From a bacterium (GTDB taxonomy: Bacteria > Spirochaetota > UBA4802 > UBA5550): a stretch of 9,639 nt of DNA. This document shows positions 1-6,503 of the stretch, in pieces. Within the stretch, counting starts at the first letter, position 1, and each line of letters starts with the position of its first letter. The stretch lies in the NCBI GenBank assembly GCA_024224995.1, contig JAAENB010000689.1, positions 1 through 9,639 of the forward strand, read 5' to 3'. A program made the translations under genes and the position numbers. The notes beneath the pieces were generated by a model. The model was not told the DNA's origin, ran no database searches, and worked only from the letters and a program-made list of their open reading frames with translations.

Positions 1-1307
1 GAAAAATTGACCGGTATTAATTGAGCCGCAAGAAGAGAAAATTCAACTGCCTTATACCGCGCGGAAAATTTTAATTCCAGTTTAATAATACCATCATACC
101 CCGGGTCAAATTTTTTAGTATGAGGCTCATATCGTGATACAAAAGGATATACCTCCCACACTTTTTCTTCGTATGTAACCGTACATCCCGTAAACAGGTG
201 ATAATAAGAAGTCAAAAAGCCAGGTTTGATATGCAGGCTGCCAAACTTCCATGTCCGCGAAAGGTCAAACGCGAAATAGGGCATAATAAGTTTGATATCC
301 AGGTTGGAAAGACGGGTTTTCGATGCCATAAACATATCCCAGTAAGAAAAAGGCCACAAGTCGAAATAACTGTCTTCTCCCACACCGGTCTTTAACCCCG
401 TTACACCAAGCGATATGGAACTCTCTTCCCAAAAATTAAATGAACCGCGTCCGTGGTAGTGATAATAAAAGAAAGAATCGAGCTTTCCATAAGGACTTTC
501 TTCATACATACAATCTGCCGATATTTTTGTATATTCACCTTCCAGGGTAAAATCAAAAGGAGCCAGCTTAAACCATACCCTGCCGCCCGTATCAAAGCCG
601 CTTATTTCTGTTGTAAATTTCCCGTCCTCATTTAAGGGATTATACAGGGCGTAGCGCGCTTCAAAATGTTTGCTTTTATCGTAATAAAATAACGAACATT
701 CTCCGCGATAATAGTTGAGCGGAATCGCGCCGCCAATCTCTCGCACGGAATAAGAAAAGGTATTCCATGAAGGCTTGTACGAGCCTGCGGCTCCCAGGTG
801 CCCGTTAAAAACTTCGGCTTCAATTTTCATGGAACCGCCCGGGCCGTTGCTGTAAAAGAAGCCTCCTGAAAAAGTAAGAATTTTATATTTAAATGATGCC
901 GTAAAATCAAATTCAGCAGTATCATGGGTAAAATGAAATTCGTCTGAAATATCGGAAAGGTTATTTGTATACATCGAAAAAGAAGGCTGTTTATATCGCG
1001 TATAAAAGCTGAAGGGTTCAACATCTGCCTGCGCTTGCAGGAAATAACTCTTATTACTGATGTAATGATTTGCTTTATTTGAATCATCGGCGCCGCTGAT
1101 GCTGAGTATATCCTGGTATAAATATCCGAAACGGGCATAGCCGTATTCATAATCATTCACGGGGAAGATCTTTTGGGGAAAGTCCCTTTGTTGACCCGGA
1201 AAGACCAGGTCAACAAAGGATTGTCCTGCCGCGCTTGACGCGAGCAGGAGGTAAAGAAGTATTAATAAAAGAGAGCGTTTTAACACTCTCTTTGTTTTTT
1301 GAATCAT
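1..1307 (-). CDS. Exported outer-membrane beta-barrel-like protein, C-terminus beyond the window
   Basis: An uninterrupted reading frame of 435 codons runs from the ATG at 1307 to the window edge with no stop, so the protein is partial at its C-terminus. Residues 1-28 form a typical Sec signal peptide: basic MIQKTKRVLKR, a Leu-rich core, then ASSAAG before Gln29, with no lipobox. The mature part is rich in Tyr, Phe and Trp in alternating polar/aromatic stretches with many Gly/Asn/Asp turns (for example FDFTASFKYKILTF near 133-146 and RGECSLFYYD near 201-210), as expected for transmembrane beta strands. The start lies 4 bases after the stop of the upstream lipoprotein gene and has only a weak ribosome site (GAG about 13 bases upstream), so translation is probably coupled. 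I do not recognise a named family. A periplasmic beta-sheet protein is the alternative. That it is a gene is near certain; the barrel assignment is inference. Confidence 0.85.
   Translation of the reverse strand, partial: MIQKTKRVLKRSLLLILLYLLLASSAAGQSFVDLVFPGQQRDFPQKIFPVNDYEYGYARFGYLYQDILSISGADDSNKANHYISNKSYFLQAQADVEPFSFYTRYKQPSFSMYTNNLSDISDEFHFTHDTAEFDFTASFKYKILTFSGGFFYSNGPGGSMKIEAEVFNGHLGAAGSYKPSWNTFSYSVREIGGAIPLNYYRGECSLFYYDKSKHFEARYALYNPLNEDGKFTTEISGFDTGGRVWFKLAPFDFTLEGEYTKISADCMYEESPYGKLDSFFYYHYHGRGSFNFWEESSISLGVTGLKTGVGEDSYFDLWPFSYWDMFMASKTRLSNLDIKLIMPYFAFDLSRTWKFGSLHIKPGFLTSYYHLFTGCTVTYEEKVWEVYPFVSRYEPHTKKFDPGYDGIIKLELKFSARYKAVEFSLLAAQLIPVNF
1268..1293 (-). promoter_or_regulatory. Terminator-like hairpin just inside the barrel gene
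   Basis: Read on the minus strand, AAAGAGAG (1293-1286) pairs perfectly with CTCTCTTT (1275-1268). The stem continues inward with a G-U, a G-C and a U-A pair, closing a 4-base loop. It is followed at once by UUUAUUAAU. The hairpin covers codons 5-13 of the barrel gene. It could act as a polar attenuator between the lipoprotein and barrel genes that translating ribosomes prevent from folding. Function is inferred; the structure is visible. Confidence 0.45.
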
Positions 1308-1311
1308 TAAA

Positions 1312-2985
1312 TTAATCTATCTCGTCAATAAGGTCTGTAATTATTGAAAAGTCTATTTCTTCAACAATTGTTCTGAAGTTGTCTTTGGATATACCGGTGA
1401 AGATTCCGCCCAGAGAATAGTCAGGTAGAACAGCCCACTCTCCGTCAGGAAGGGGAGCCCCTTCGTCAGAATCAAGCAGTTCCCATGGCTTCACATTATA
1501 ATCATAATGATTGTACACAACTTTGCTAATATTTGCTGTTTCTTCATAGGACGCCGGAATTGCCAGTTTATCTGTAAAAATTCCCCATATCGTGGTTTTT
1601 GCAGGATCAAAATCCACGTCGTATGAGTAGGATAATTCCGGTTCAACCCAGTCCTCTTTGGCTTTCCAGTTGAAATATGGAATTAAGGTTTTTAAATCGC
1701 TAATATTTCCGTTAAAAAATGAGTTAAGATTCACGGAAAACGTCTCTCCGTTTACCGTAAAGGTTTCACCGTTATTTAAGGTGTTCTTTGTCCATGAAAT
1801 AATAGCCCCAAGGGTTTTACAGTTTTTTAGAGAATCGGGAAGATCGTTATTGTCTGCATTCTCAGACATCCAGTCATTGATCTCTTTGTTGATATCCTCA
1901 ATATGTTTCTTTTTCAGGATATTTTTTGACTGGTTCCCGCTTGAGTTGATGAGGCTGTTATAAGCGTTAAGAAGATCATCAAGAGCGCCATTTAAATTGT
2001 TTAACGCACCGGGCAACTCCTGACCGGGTTGTATCTTGAGAAAATTATTTTTTCCCAGGTTTGATTCCAGTATAGAAAATTTTTGTATATCGTTCTCCCT
2101 GTCATTGATGCCGAAATACTCTGACCTGGTAAGGGTGAGAACTTGTTTTCCTTCTACTGTGGTTTCCTGACCGGACAGGCAGAGCCCGGCAAATTGACGA
2201 TTATCCCACCAGGTATCATCTGTATCAGGATTATCCCACTCGTTCCGGGGCAGTCCCCATGAAACGGGCAACAGGTAATACTGGTCATAATCAAAAAATA
2301 TTTCTTCTCTAAACCATTTGAAACTGCCTTCACTGTCAACAGCATAAAAATCATATGCCAGAAAAACCTTTACCAGGGCAAGCGTAGTCTGAATCGCGCT
2401 CTTGATTACATAAACTTCAGGTTTTTTCACATGAGTCCGTTCACCATTATTATCTTTTAAAACAATGGTTTCAGTATCAGCAAGATTAACCGCTTTATTC
2501 ATATGAGCCAGCGCTTTTTCAAGACGGACTTTCGCGTTAGTCTTAACCAGTGTCTGAATATAAGTCGAAGTTACGTCATAATTCCCGTCTTTAATCGGGT
2601 TAATAAGATTATTCCATAGATCGGCATCATAGTTCAGTTCAGCGAGCTCTACAAGAGCCATACCCAGGTTTCCTTTTGGATTACCGGCATCTTTTTCGAT
2701 TGAATCGGTAAAACATTTTTTCATATCGGAAAAATCGGAATAGATCAGCAGTTTATCTCCGGAAGTGACCTGGTCCCAGGTATAGTTGTCGGTATGCCCC
2801 TTTGCGGTGTCATAAATTGAGTTAACTAATGGACCCAGTTTATCGAACCCTTCGTTGGCTTTTGCTTCCGAGCCTGAAGGATCTGCCGGAATGTATCCGT
2901 CTCCACCACCGGAACATGCTGTTATGCCCGTAACAAGAAACAGGCTTAATAAAAAGAGAGTGAGTTTGTTTGTTTTCGAATTCAT
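1312..2985 (-). CDS. Large lipoprotein of unknown function (557 aa)
   Basis: Residues 1-24 are a lipoprotein signal: MNSKTNKLTL, a hydrophobic core, then the lipobox ITAC with Cys24 as the lipidated residue, followed by a Gly/Ser linker. The mature N-terminal half (about 40-215) is helical, with a TPR-like flavour (phrases such as NPKGNLGMALVELAELN near 102-118). The middle and C-terminal parts contain many Asn/Asp/Trp residues and look globular. No catalytic motif is recognisable. The start is supported by AAAGGTG at 2997-2991, five bases before the ATG. It is the first gene of a two-gene unit; its TAA is 4 bases from the start of the barrel-like gene, which suggests that the lipoprotein and barrel act together at the outer membrane. 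No clear sigma-70 promoter was found upstream. I do not recognise the family. Confidence 0.85.
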   Translation of the reverse strand: MNSKTNKLTLFLLSLFLVTGITACSGGGDGYIPADPSGSEAKANEGFDKLGPLVNSIYDTAKGHTDNYTWDQVTSGDKLLIYSDFSDMKKCFTDSIEKDAGNPKGNLGMALVELAELNYDADLWNNLINPIKDGNYDVTSTYIQTLVKTNAKVRLEKALAHMNKAVNLADTETIVLKDNNGERTHVKKPEVYVIKSAIQTTLALVKVFLAYDFYAVDSEGSFKWFREEIFFDYDQYYLLPVSWGLPRNEWDNPDTDDTWWDNRQFAGLCLSGQETTVEGKQVLTLTRSEYFGINDRENDIQKFSILESNLGKNNFLKIQPGQELPGALNNLNGALDDLLNAYNSLINSSGNQSKNILKKKHIEDINKEINDWMSENADNNDLPDSLKNCKTLGAIISWTKNTLNNGETFTVNGETFSVNLNSFFNGNISDLKTLIPYFNWKAKEDWVEPELSYSYDVDFDPAKTTIWGIFTDKLAIPASYEETANISKVVYNHYDYNVKPWELLDSDEGAPLPDGEWAVLPDYSLGGIFTGISKDNFRTIVEEIDFSIITDLIDEID

Positions 2986-3076
2986 TTGTGCACCTTTGCT
3001 TAATTTTTTATAATATGCCTTTACCGTTTTTTTGTATATTCGGAAGACAGAAGTTCACTTTAGTTTGCATAGATGA

Positions 3077-3104
3077 TTTTCTTTGCTAAATTTAGTAAAG
3101 AAAA
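3077..3104. repeat. A/T-rich 28-bp palindrome next to an A15 run
   Basis: TTTTCTTTGCTAAA is followed directly by TTTAGTAAAGAAAA: 14-base arms that are perfect inverted copies except for one pair (G at 3085 against T at 3096), with no loop. The poly-A run at 3101-3115 overlaps its right end. With no spacer it suits a dimeric protein site better than an RNA hairpin. It lies about 90-120 bases upstream of the 557-residue lipoprotein gene, in its likely promoter region. Regulator unknown. Confidence 0.45.
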
Positions 3105-3245
3105 AAAAAAAAAAAGTGTAGGGACAGATTTGTACCGGTTTTTTAAATATTTAGCCTATAATTATGTTTTATTACTAAATTCTGTTTACAAAACTTTAAT
3201 AATAATTACTTTAATTTAATTATGTATGATTTAGTATTCGAAAAA

Positions 3246-3267
3246 GGTAAACAAAAGGTAAACAAAA
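3246..3267. repeat. Two tandem copies of an 11-mer
   Basis: GGTAAACAAAA occurs twice back to back (3246-3256 and 3257-3267), followed by GGGAAA. An 11-base period is one helical turn, so both copies face the same side of the DNA. It could be a protein site or simple-sequence drift in an A-rich region. Confidence 0.35.
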
Positions 3268-3279
3268 GGGAAAGTGTTT

Positions 3280-3345
3280 ATGAAAAATGATGCCGGAATT
3301 ATCCGCCTGAAGTATAAGTACAGAAAACTTCTTAAAACTTCTTAA
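3280..3345 (+). CDS. Possible 21-residue basic peptide (low confidence)
   Basis: An ATG at 3280 opens a 21-codon frame ending in TAA at 3343-3345, encoding a peptide that starts MKNDAGIIRLKYKY and ends in KTS. It has seven Lys and two Arg. A GGGAAAG sequence sits a few bases upstream, so initiation is possible. It is not in the same transcript context as any recognised leader system, and short frames of this size arise by chance. It is recorded because nothing else explains this stretch. Confidence 0.12.
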   Translation: MKNDAGIIRLKYKYRKLLKTS

Positions 3346-3434
3346 TGGAAAGAAAAATAAAAAAGAATAAATAAAATAACGAAAGTAATGAGACATAAAA
3401 AAGAATAAATAAATTTTTTATTGAAAATACTGTT

Positions 3435-3465
3435 GTTCATTCCCCTCCACCTAGCGTTCATTCCC
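3435..3465 (+). promoter_or_regulatory. Paired 10-bp direct repeats upstream of the -35 box
   Basis: GTTCATTCCC occurs at 3435-3444 and again at 3456-3465. The 21-base period equals two helical turns, and the second copy ends 6 bases before the -35 hexamer at 3472. This is the usual geometry of an activator or response regulator that binds direct repeats next to RNA polymerase. No known regulator is identified from the motif. Confidence 0.5.
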
Positions 3466-3471
3466 TATCTA

Positions 3472-3500
3472 TTGACATCCGAGGCAAAAATGACTATATT
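3472..3500 (+). promoter_or_regulatory. Near-consensus sigma-70 promoter for the tail-collar lipoprotein
   Basis: TTGACA at 3472-3477 is a perfect -35 box. A 17-base spacer leads to TATATT at 3495-3500, five of six matches to TATAAT. Transcription would start near 3507 and give a leader of about 26 bases before the ATG at 3533. GGAGG at 3522-3526 lies in that leader. Confidence 0.8.
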
Positions 3501-3532
3501 TAATTATATGAAATTATAATCGGAGGATGTTT

Positions 3533-4570
3533 ATGAAAAAAATACTCAATTCAATAATCTTATTAGCTGTTTTAACGGTATCACTTACCCTGATGGGTTG
3601 TGAGGCCGGACTTCAGTCGGGATCAGATTCCAATAATGGTACGGATTTTAGTTTTTCCGATATGTATAACCAGCTCTTTACTATGCAGGAAGAAATAGCT
3701 GAGCTGCAAAAAAACATTCAAACCATGCAGGGAACAGACGGCGAAATCTCCGTTACAATAGCCAGCCTGGAAACGAAGCTGACCCAGGAACGGACAGACG
3801 CGTTAAACGCTCTGCATACAACAATCAATAGCGAGCAGACAAGCGCTCATAATACGCTGCATTCAACAATTACCAGCGAACAGACAAGCGCTCACAATTC
3901 ACTGCATACAACAATTACCAGTGAACAGACAAGCGCTCACAATTCGCTGCATACAACAATTACCAGTGAACAGACAGGCGCTCATAACACCCTTCAGAGT
4001 TCCATAGCCGGAACCAGGGCAACAGATATTAGCATTGCTATCACCAACCTGGATGATGATTTTGAAAAGGCAGCTCCTGCCGGTACAATAGTACCTTTTG
4101 GCGGCGGATCTATTCCCGATGGATGGCTCCTTTGCGACGGAAGTTCTCGTTCAAGAACTACTTATAGCAATCTTTTTCAGGCTATTGGAACAGCATGGGG
4201 AACTGCTAATGGTTCCGGTTTTAACCTGCCGGACTTACGAGGACATTTCTTAAGAGGGGTAAGCAACGGTACCGGTAGAGATCCCAATGCCGGAACCAGG
4301 TTTCCTCTTTATGCCGGGGGATATGGCGGGGACAATGTCGGCTCATACCAGGATGATGCTTTCCAGGGACACCATCATACTCTAACCGGTACTATAAGGA
4401 GTGCCACCTATATCGGTAATAATAGCTATAAAAACATGGAAACCAGTGGCAAAGCTTATGGAAGCTCTTCAGTAACGAACCCTATTTCTGATGGAGTAAA
4501 CGGAACACCAAGCACTTCTTCGGAAACAAGACCAATGAACGCCGGTGTTCATTATATAATCAAGTACTAA
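3533..4570 (+). CDS. Lipoprotein with 15-residue-repeat stalk and phage tail-collar domain (345 aa)
   Basis: The start is set at ATG 3533 because GGAGG (3522-3526) is 6 bases before it; the in-frame ATG at 3527 touches the GGAGG and is too close. Residues 1-23 are a lipoprotein signal ending LMGC (Cys23). Residues about 42-88 are predicted coiled coil (QEEIAELQKNIQTMQ). Residues 90-164 are five 15-residue repeats of the type AHNSLHTTITSEQTS with core residues spaced 4-4-4-3. Residues 182-243 match the phage tail collar domain (PF07484 type): PAGTIVPF, IPDGWLLCDGS, FNLPDLRGHFLRG. A GHHH motif follows, and the end ETRPMNAGVHYIIKY is the usual tail-fibre C-terminus. By family knowledge such domains form trimers. 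Inference: a trimeric, lipid-anchored surface fibre, possibly an adhesin. It stands alone under its own promoter, with no phage genes nearby. TAATAA ends the gene. Confidence 0.92.
   Translation: MKKILNSIILLAVLTVSLTLMGCEAGLQSGSDSNNGTDFSFSDMYNQLFTMQEEIAELQKNIQTMQGTDGEISVTIASLETKLTQERTDALNALHTTINSEQTSAHNTLHSTITSEQTSAHNSLHTTITSEQTSAHNSLHTTITSEQTGAHNTLQSSIAGTRATDISIAITNLDDDFEKAAPAGTIVPFGGGSIPDGWLLCDGSSRSRTTYSNLFQAIGTAWGTANGSGFNLPDLRGHFLRGVSNGTGRDPNAGTRFPLYAGGYGGDNVGSYQDDAFQGHHHTLTGTIRSATYIGNNSYKNMETSGKAYGSSSVTNPISDGVNGTPSTSSETRPMNAGVHYIIKY
3800..4024 (+). repeat. Five tandem 45-bp coding repeats (fibre stalk)
   Basis: Units lie at 3800-3844, 3845-3889, 3890-3934, 3935-3979 and 3980-4024. Each encodes one 15-residue stalk unit. 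Units 3 and 4 differ at only two bases, while the first and last are the most diverged. This suggests recent internal duplication and possible copy-number change between strains. Confidence 0.85.
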
Positions 4571-4593
4571 TAAAAAGCAATTTATTAAAATCG

Positions 4594-4625
4594 TTCCTTC
4601 TCTCCGTAAATCAGGAGAGAGGGAG
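4594..4625 (-). terminator. Hairpin terminator at convergent gene ends
   Basis: CCTTCTCTCC (4596-4605) pairs with GGAGAGAGGG (4614-4623) around an 8-base loop. Two more outer pairs and two G-U pairs give about 12 bp. Read on the minus strand it overlaps the stop of the 112-residue membrane protein gene, and the sequence AACGATTTTAATAAA with a short T run follows. On the plus strand no T run follows, so it serves the minus gene better, although it may also slow transcription from the collar lipoprotein. Confidence 0.5.
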
Positions 4626-4949
4626 ACGAGGCCTTGCCAGTTTAACAATCCCTATAATAAAAAATACCCACGCGCCGGCCTGCGCTAAAGAGGAAACCAT
4701 GTTCCAGCTGTATAAAGCGAGTAAATAATCCCCTGAGACTCTACTAAGCACATACGGTATTACCAGGGAGAGCAGTTTAAAAGTAAGAATTACACAAGCC
4801 GGAATAAGAATCCAATTCATTACCTCACGCCGGTGAGTTCGCACAACAGTTGCAGCCACAATAATAAGCGCGATATAAATAAGTATTACCGTAAAAGAAG
4901 AAATCCCCGCAAGTATTGATACAATAAAATGATCATTTATCATTGACAT
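4611..4949 (-). CDS. Small three-helix membrane protein of unknown function (112 aa)
   Basis: Three hydrophobic segments are visible at about residues 9-34, 47-68 and 79-104. A basic loop (RTHRREVMN, 37-45) follows the first, and the tail is short and basic (KLARPRLPLS). By the positive-inside rule the first loop is cytoplasmic. The start at 4949 is supported by GAGG at 4958-4955, five bases away; a second ATG two codons in is too far from it. A fair promoter lies upstream. The gene is divergent from the larger membrane protein at 5076, and its 3' end converges on the collar lipoprotein. No conserved motif is recognised, so no function is proposed. Confidence 0.75.
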   Translation of the reverse strand: MSMINDHFIVSILAGISSFTVILIYIALIIVAATVVRTHRREVMNWILIPACVILTFKLLSLVIPYVLSRVSGDYLLALYSWNMVSSLAQAGAWVFFIIGIVKLARPRLPLS

Positions 4950-4975
4950 AGTTACCTCGCTGTTTTGTTTTATTT

Positions 4976-5003
4976 AAAATATAGTTTCAGCCATGCCTGT
5001 CAA
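4976..5003 (-). promoter_or_regulatory. Candidate promoter for the 112-residue membrane protein
   Basis: On the minus strand, a perfect TTGACA (5003-4998) is followed after 16 bases by TATTTT (4981-4976), a moderate -10 box in an A/T-rich stretch. The predicted start of transcription is 15-20 bases upstream of the GAGG ribosome site. Confidence 0.5.
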
Positions 5004-5075
5004 GTTTAAAAGGAGTGAACCCCGGTAGAATTTTCTTGTTGCAAAATTGTTCTCATGTAATAAACTAACGCTGTT

Positions 5076-5951
5076 ATGGATGAATCTCTTCTCAAAATCG
5101 GAGCAGTATTATTAATGTTGATAATACTCTTTTCTGTTATATGTTCATACACGACTTCATTTCTTGATCTTTCGAACTCAATTATGGTCATGGTTACGTT
5201 AAAAAGAAAATCACCTTCATTGAAACTGTTTATAACTCAATTTGTACTTTTTTCAGGAGCCTCAGCTGTACTTGTTCTGGTATTCATCAATCTCTCGAAC
5301 GTGAATTATCATTATTTACTGATCCTGCTGCTGTTAATCAAAATAATACAACGCCATATCCGCCTAAGCTCCAAAGAGGTAATTAATCCCTTACTATACA
5401 GATTAAAGAGAAATAAAAGCATAAAGAACGAAAAAAACGATAAGAACAATAGTGTGATATTCTCCGTTAATACAGTCCTTTTGAAAACAGGATCATTTTT
5501 ACGGAAGTTCATTCAGGGATTTTTAATCTCATCATTGATCTTAACGGTAATACTTGTATATAGCGAGTTTCCTTTTGAAGATACAACAGGAGAGAATATA
5601 TTGATATATGCTCTCTTTGTCATAAGCATATCTCTTCCGGCAACACTGTTTTTTACGATCCTGAATATATCAATTATTAAAAAAATCAGGTTTGATAATG
5701 ACATCATACGGATCAATTATTTTTTCAGGAGCAGGTCTTCAGTTATAGACTTGCGGGAACTAAGGCAGGCTGTGGTGAAACACTCCCGGTACTGCGAGTT
5801 TCTTTATCTTGATATAAAGGACCGGTATCACTATATAAAACTGAAAGATGTCAATTTTGATAAACAGGATTGGGGCAGGTTAAAATTTTTTTTTGAAGAA
5901 CGGGGGCTTTTGATGGGTAAAAAAGAATGGCTCGATGAGCTTTTATTTTAA
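5076..5951 (+). CDS. Membrane protein with C-terminal PH-like domain (291 aa)
   Basis: Hydrophobic segments occur at about 7-24, 49-71, 77-91, 146-162 and 175-200, with a Lys/Asn-rich loop at 109-127 (KRNKSIKNEKNDKNN) that is likely cytoplasmic. Residues 203-280 are soluble. They read as a run of short beta strands ending in an amphipathic helix (FDNDIIRINYFFRSRSS, then VIDLRELRQAV, then WGRLKFFFEERGL), which resembles bacterial PH domains; this is a fold guess, not a family match. No Shine-Dalgarno sequence precedes the ATG at 5076, and an in-frame TAA at 5061 rules out a longer start. Base composition is visibly more A/T-rich than in the kinase and Nudix genes. The gene stands alone in orientation, divergent from the small membrane protein and convergent with the lipoprotein pair. 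Function unknown. Confidence 0.75.
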   Translation: MDESLLKIGAVLLMLIILFSVICSYTTSFLDLSNSIMVMVTLKRKSPSLKLFITQFVLFSGASAVLVLVFINLSNVNYHYLLILLLLIKIIQRHIRLSSKEVINPLLYRLKRNKSIKNEKNDKNNSVIFSVNTVLLKTGSFLRKFIQGFLISSLILTVILVYSEFPFEDTTGENILIYALFVISISLPATLFFTILNISIIKKIRFDNDIIRINYFFRSRSSVIDLRELRQAVVKHSRYCEFLYLDIKDRYHYIKLKDVNFDKQDWGRLKFFFEERGLLMGKKEWLDELLF

Positions 5952-5964
5952 TGAGTATGGCTCA

Positions 5965-5996
5965 TTTTATCTCCGGAAAGGTTTCCGGAGATGAAA
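5965..5996. terminator. Strong hairpin between convergent genes
   Basis: ATCTCCGGAAA (5969-5979) and TTTCCGGAGAT (5982-5992) form a perfect 11-bp inverted repeat around GG. Outer pairs (TTTT at 5965-5968 with GAAA at 5993-5996, one of them a wobble) extend it to about 15 bp. It lies between the end of the PH-like membrane protein gene (5951) and the end of the lipoprotein gene (6008), where a two-way terminator is expected. Neither side has a strong T run, so efficiency is uncertain. Confidence 0.6.
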
Positions 5997-6007
5997 TTCT
6001 GAGTTCC

Positions 6008-6451
6008 TTACCTGAGCTTATTCTGTATACGGGGATCAATCTCAATAACAACTACGGCTCCTTCTTTAATGGTATAATTCAGGTCTATGATCTCACCTCT
6101 TGACATTTTTGGGGAGATCGCGATGATCTTGAATTTTCCGGCCTTTTCTTTTAATGAAGTATCATTATAGATAAAACCGATTATGCCGTTTTTATACCAG
6201 GTTCTGTTGGCATAATACGCCGTTCTTTTTTGTTTTGTCCCCAGTTTAAAATAGATATATTTGGGATCTCCTGCGCTAGTCACTACTTCAGTAATCATAG
6301 AGCTTAGCGGTTCATGCATCGCCTCACCTTTTTCGACATCTTTACCTGTCTTCACTTCTTCACCCTGCCACACTCTCCATGTGGAACAGGAAAAAAAAGA
6401 GACCAGTAATACCGTGGTCATCAGCAAAATAATAAATGGTAATTTTTTCAT
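6008..6451 (-). CDS. Small lipoprotein, second of a tandem paralogous pair (147 aa)
   Basis: The start is placed at ATG 6451, eight bases after GGAGG; a TTG three bases upstream is less likely. Residues 1-22 are a signal ending in FFSC, a loose lipobox with Phe at -3, followed by a charged linker. The domain from about residue 52 to the end is shared with the upstream gene: TEVVTSAGDPKYIYFKLG, then GIIGFIYND, AGKFKIIAISPKMSRGEI, and AVVVIEIDP near the C-terminus. It looks like a small beta-rich fold. Its gene follows the paralogue by about 50 bases, so the two are probably one transcript. I do not recognise the family. The lipidated, periplasm- or surface-facing location is inferred from the signal. 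Confidence 0.8.
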   Translation of the reverse strand: MKKLPFIILLMTTVLLVSFFSCSTWRVWQGEEVKTGKDVEKGEAMHEPLSSMITEVVTSAGDPKYIYFKLGTKQKRTAYYANRTWYKNGIIGFIYNDTSLKEKAGKFKIIAISPKMSRGEIIDLNYTIKEGAVVVIEIDPRIQNKLR

Positions 6452-6503
6452 CAATTTGTCCTCCGTTATTTTAATAGATACAGGATCTCTCTTCTTGTAA
6501 AAT

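Larger units (their letters stand above)
2986..3526. other. A/T-rich intergenic control region between divergent lipoprotein genes
   Basis: About 540 bases separate the two divergent lipoprotein genes. Most of the stretch is very A/T-rich and has frequent stops in all frames. It holds a 28-bp palindrome next to an A15 run, a tandem 11-mer, a possible 21-codon reading frame, a repeated AAAAAGAATAAATAAA (about 3359-3374 and 3399-3414), a pair of GTTCATTCCC direct repeats and a strong promoter; the main ones are listed separately. No RNA gene is recognisable. Confidence 0.7.

Noticed and set aside
827..1156. 109-codon open frame on the minus strand
   Set aside because: It overlaps the barrel gene in another frame and lacks export or domain features; the longer frame from 1307 explains the region.
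1658..1963. 101-codon open frame on the plus strand
   Set aside because: It is antisense to the 557-residue lipoprotein gene and has no ribosome site or recognisable protein features.
3077..3115. Palindrome plus A15 as an intrinsic terminator
   Set aside because: It has no loop, and the homopolymer is poly-A on the plus strand and lies before, not after, the stem on the minus strand.
3527..3532. ATG at 3527 as start of the collar lipoprotein
   Set aside because: It directly abuts the GGAGG; ATG 3533 has the correct 6-base spacing.
3800..4024. Regular 45-bp repeats considered as a CRISPR array
   Set aside because: The repeats are contiguous, in frame and coding, with no unique spacers.
3533..4570. 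Collar-domain gene considered as evidence of a prophage
   Set aside because: It carries a lipoprotein signal and stands alone; no capsid, tail, lysis or integrase gene is present.
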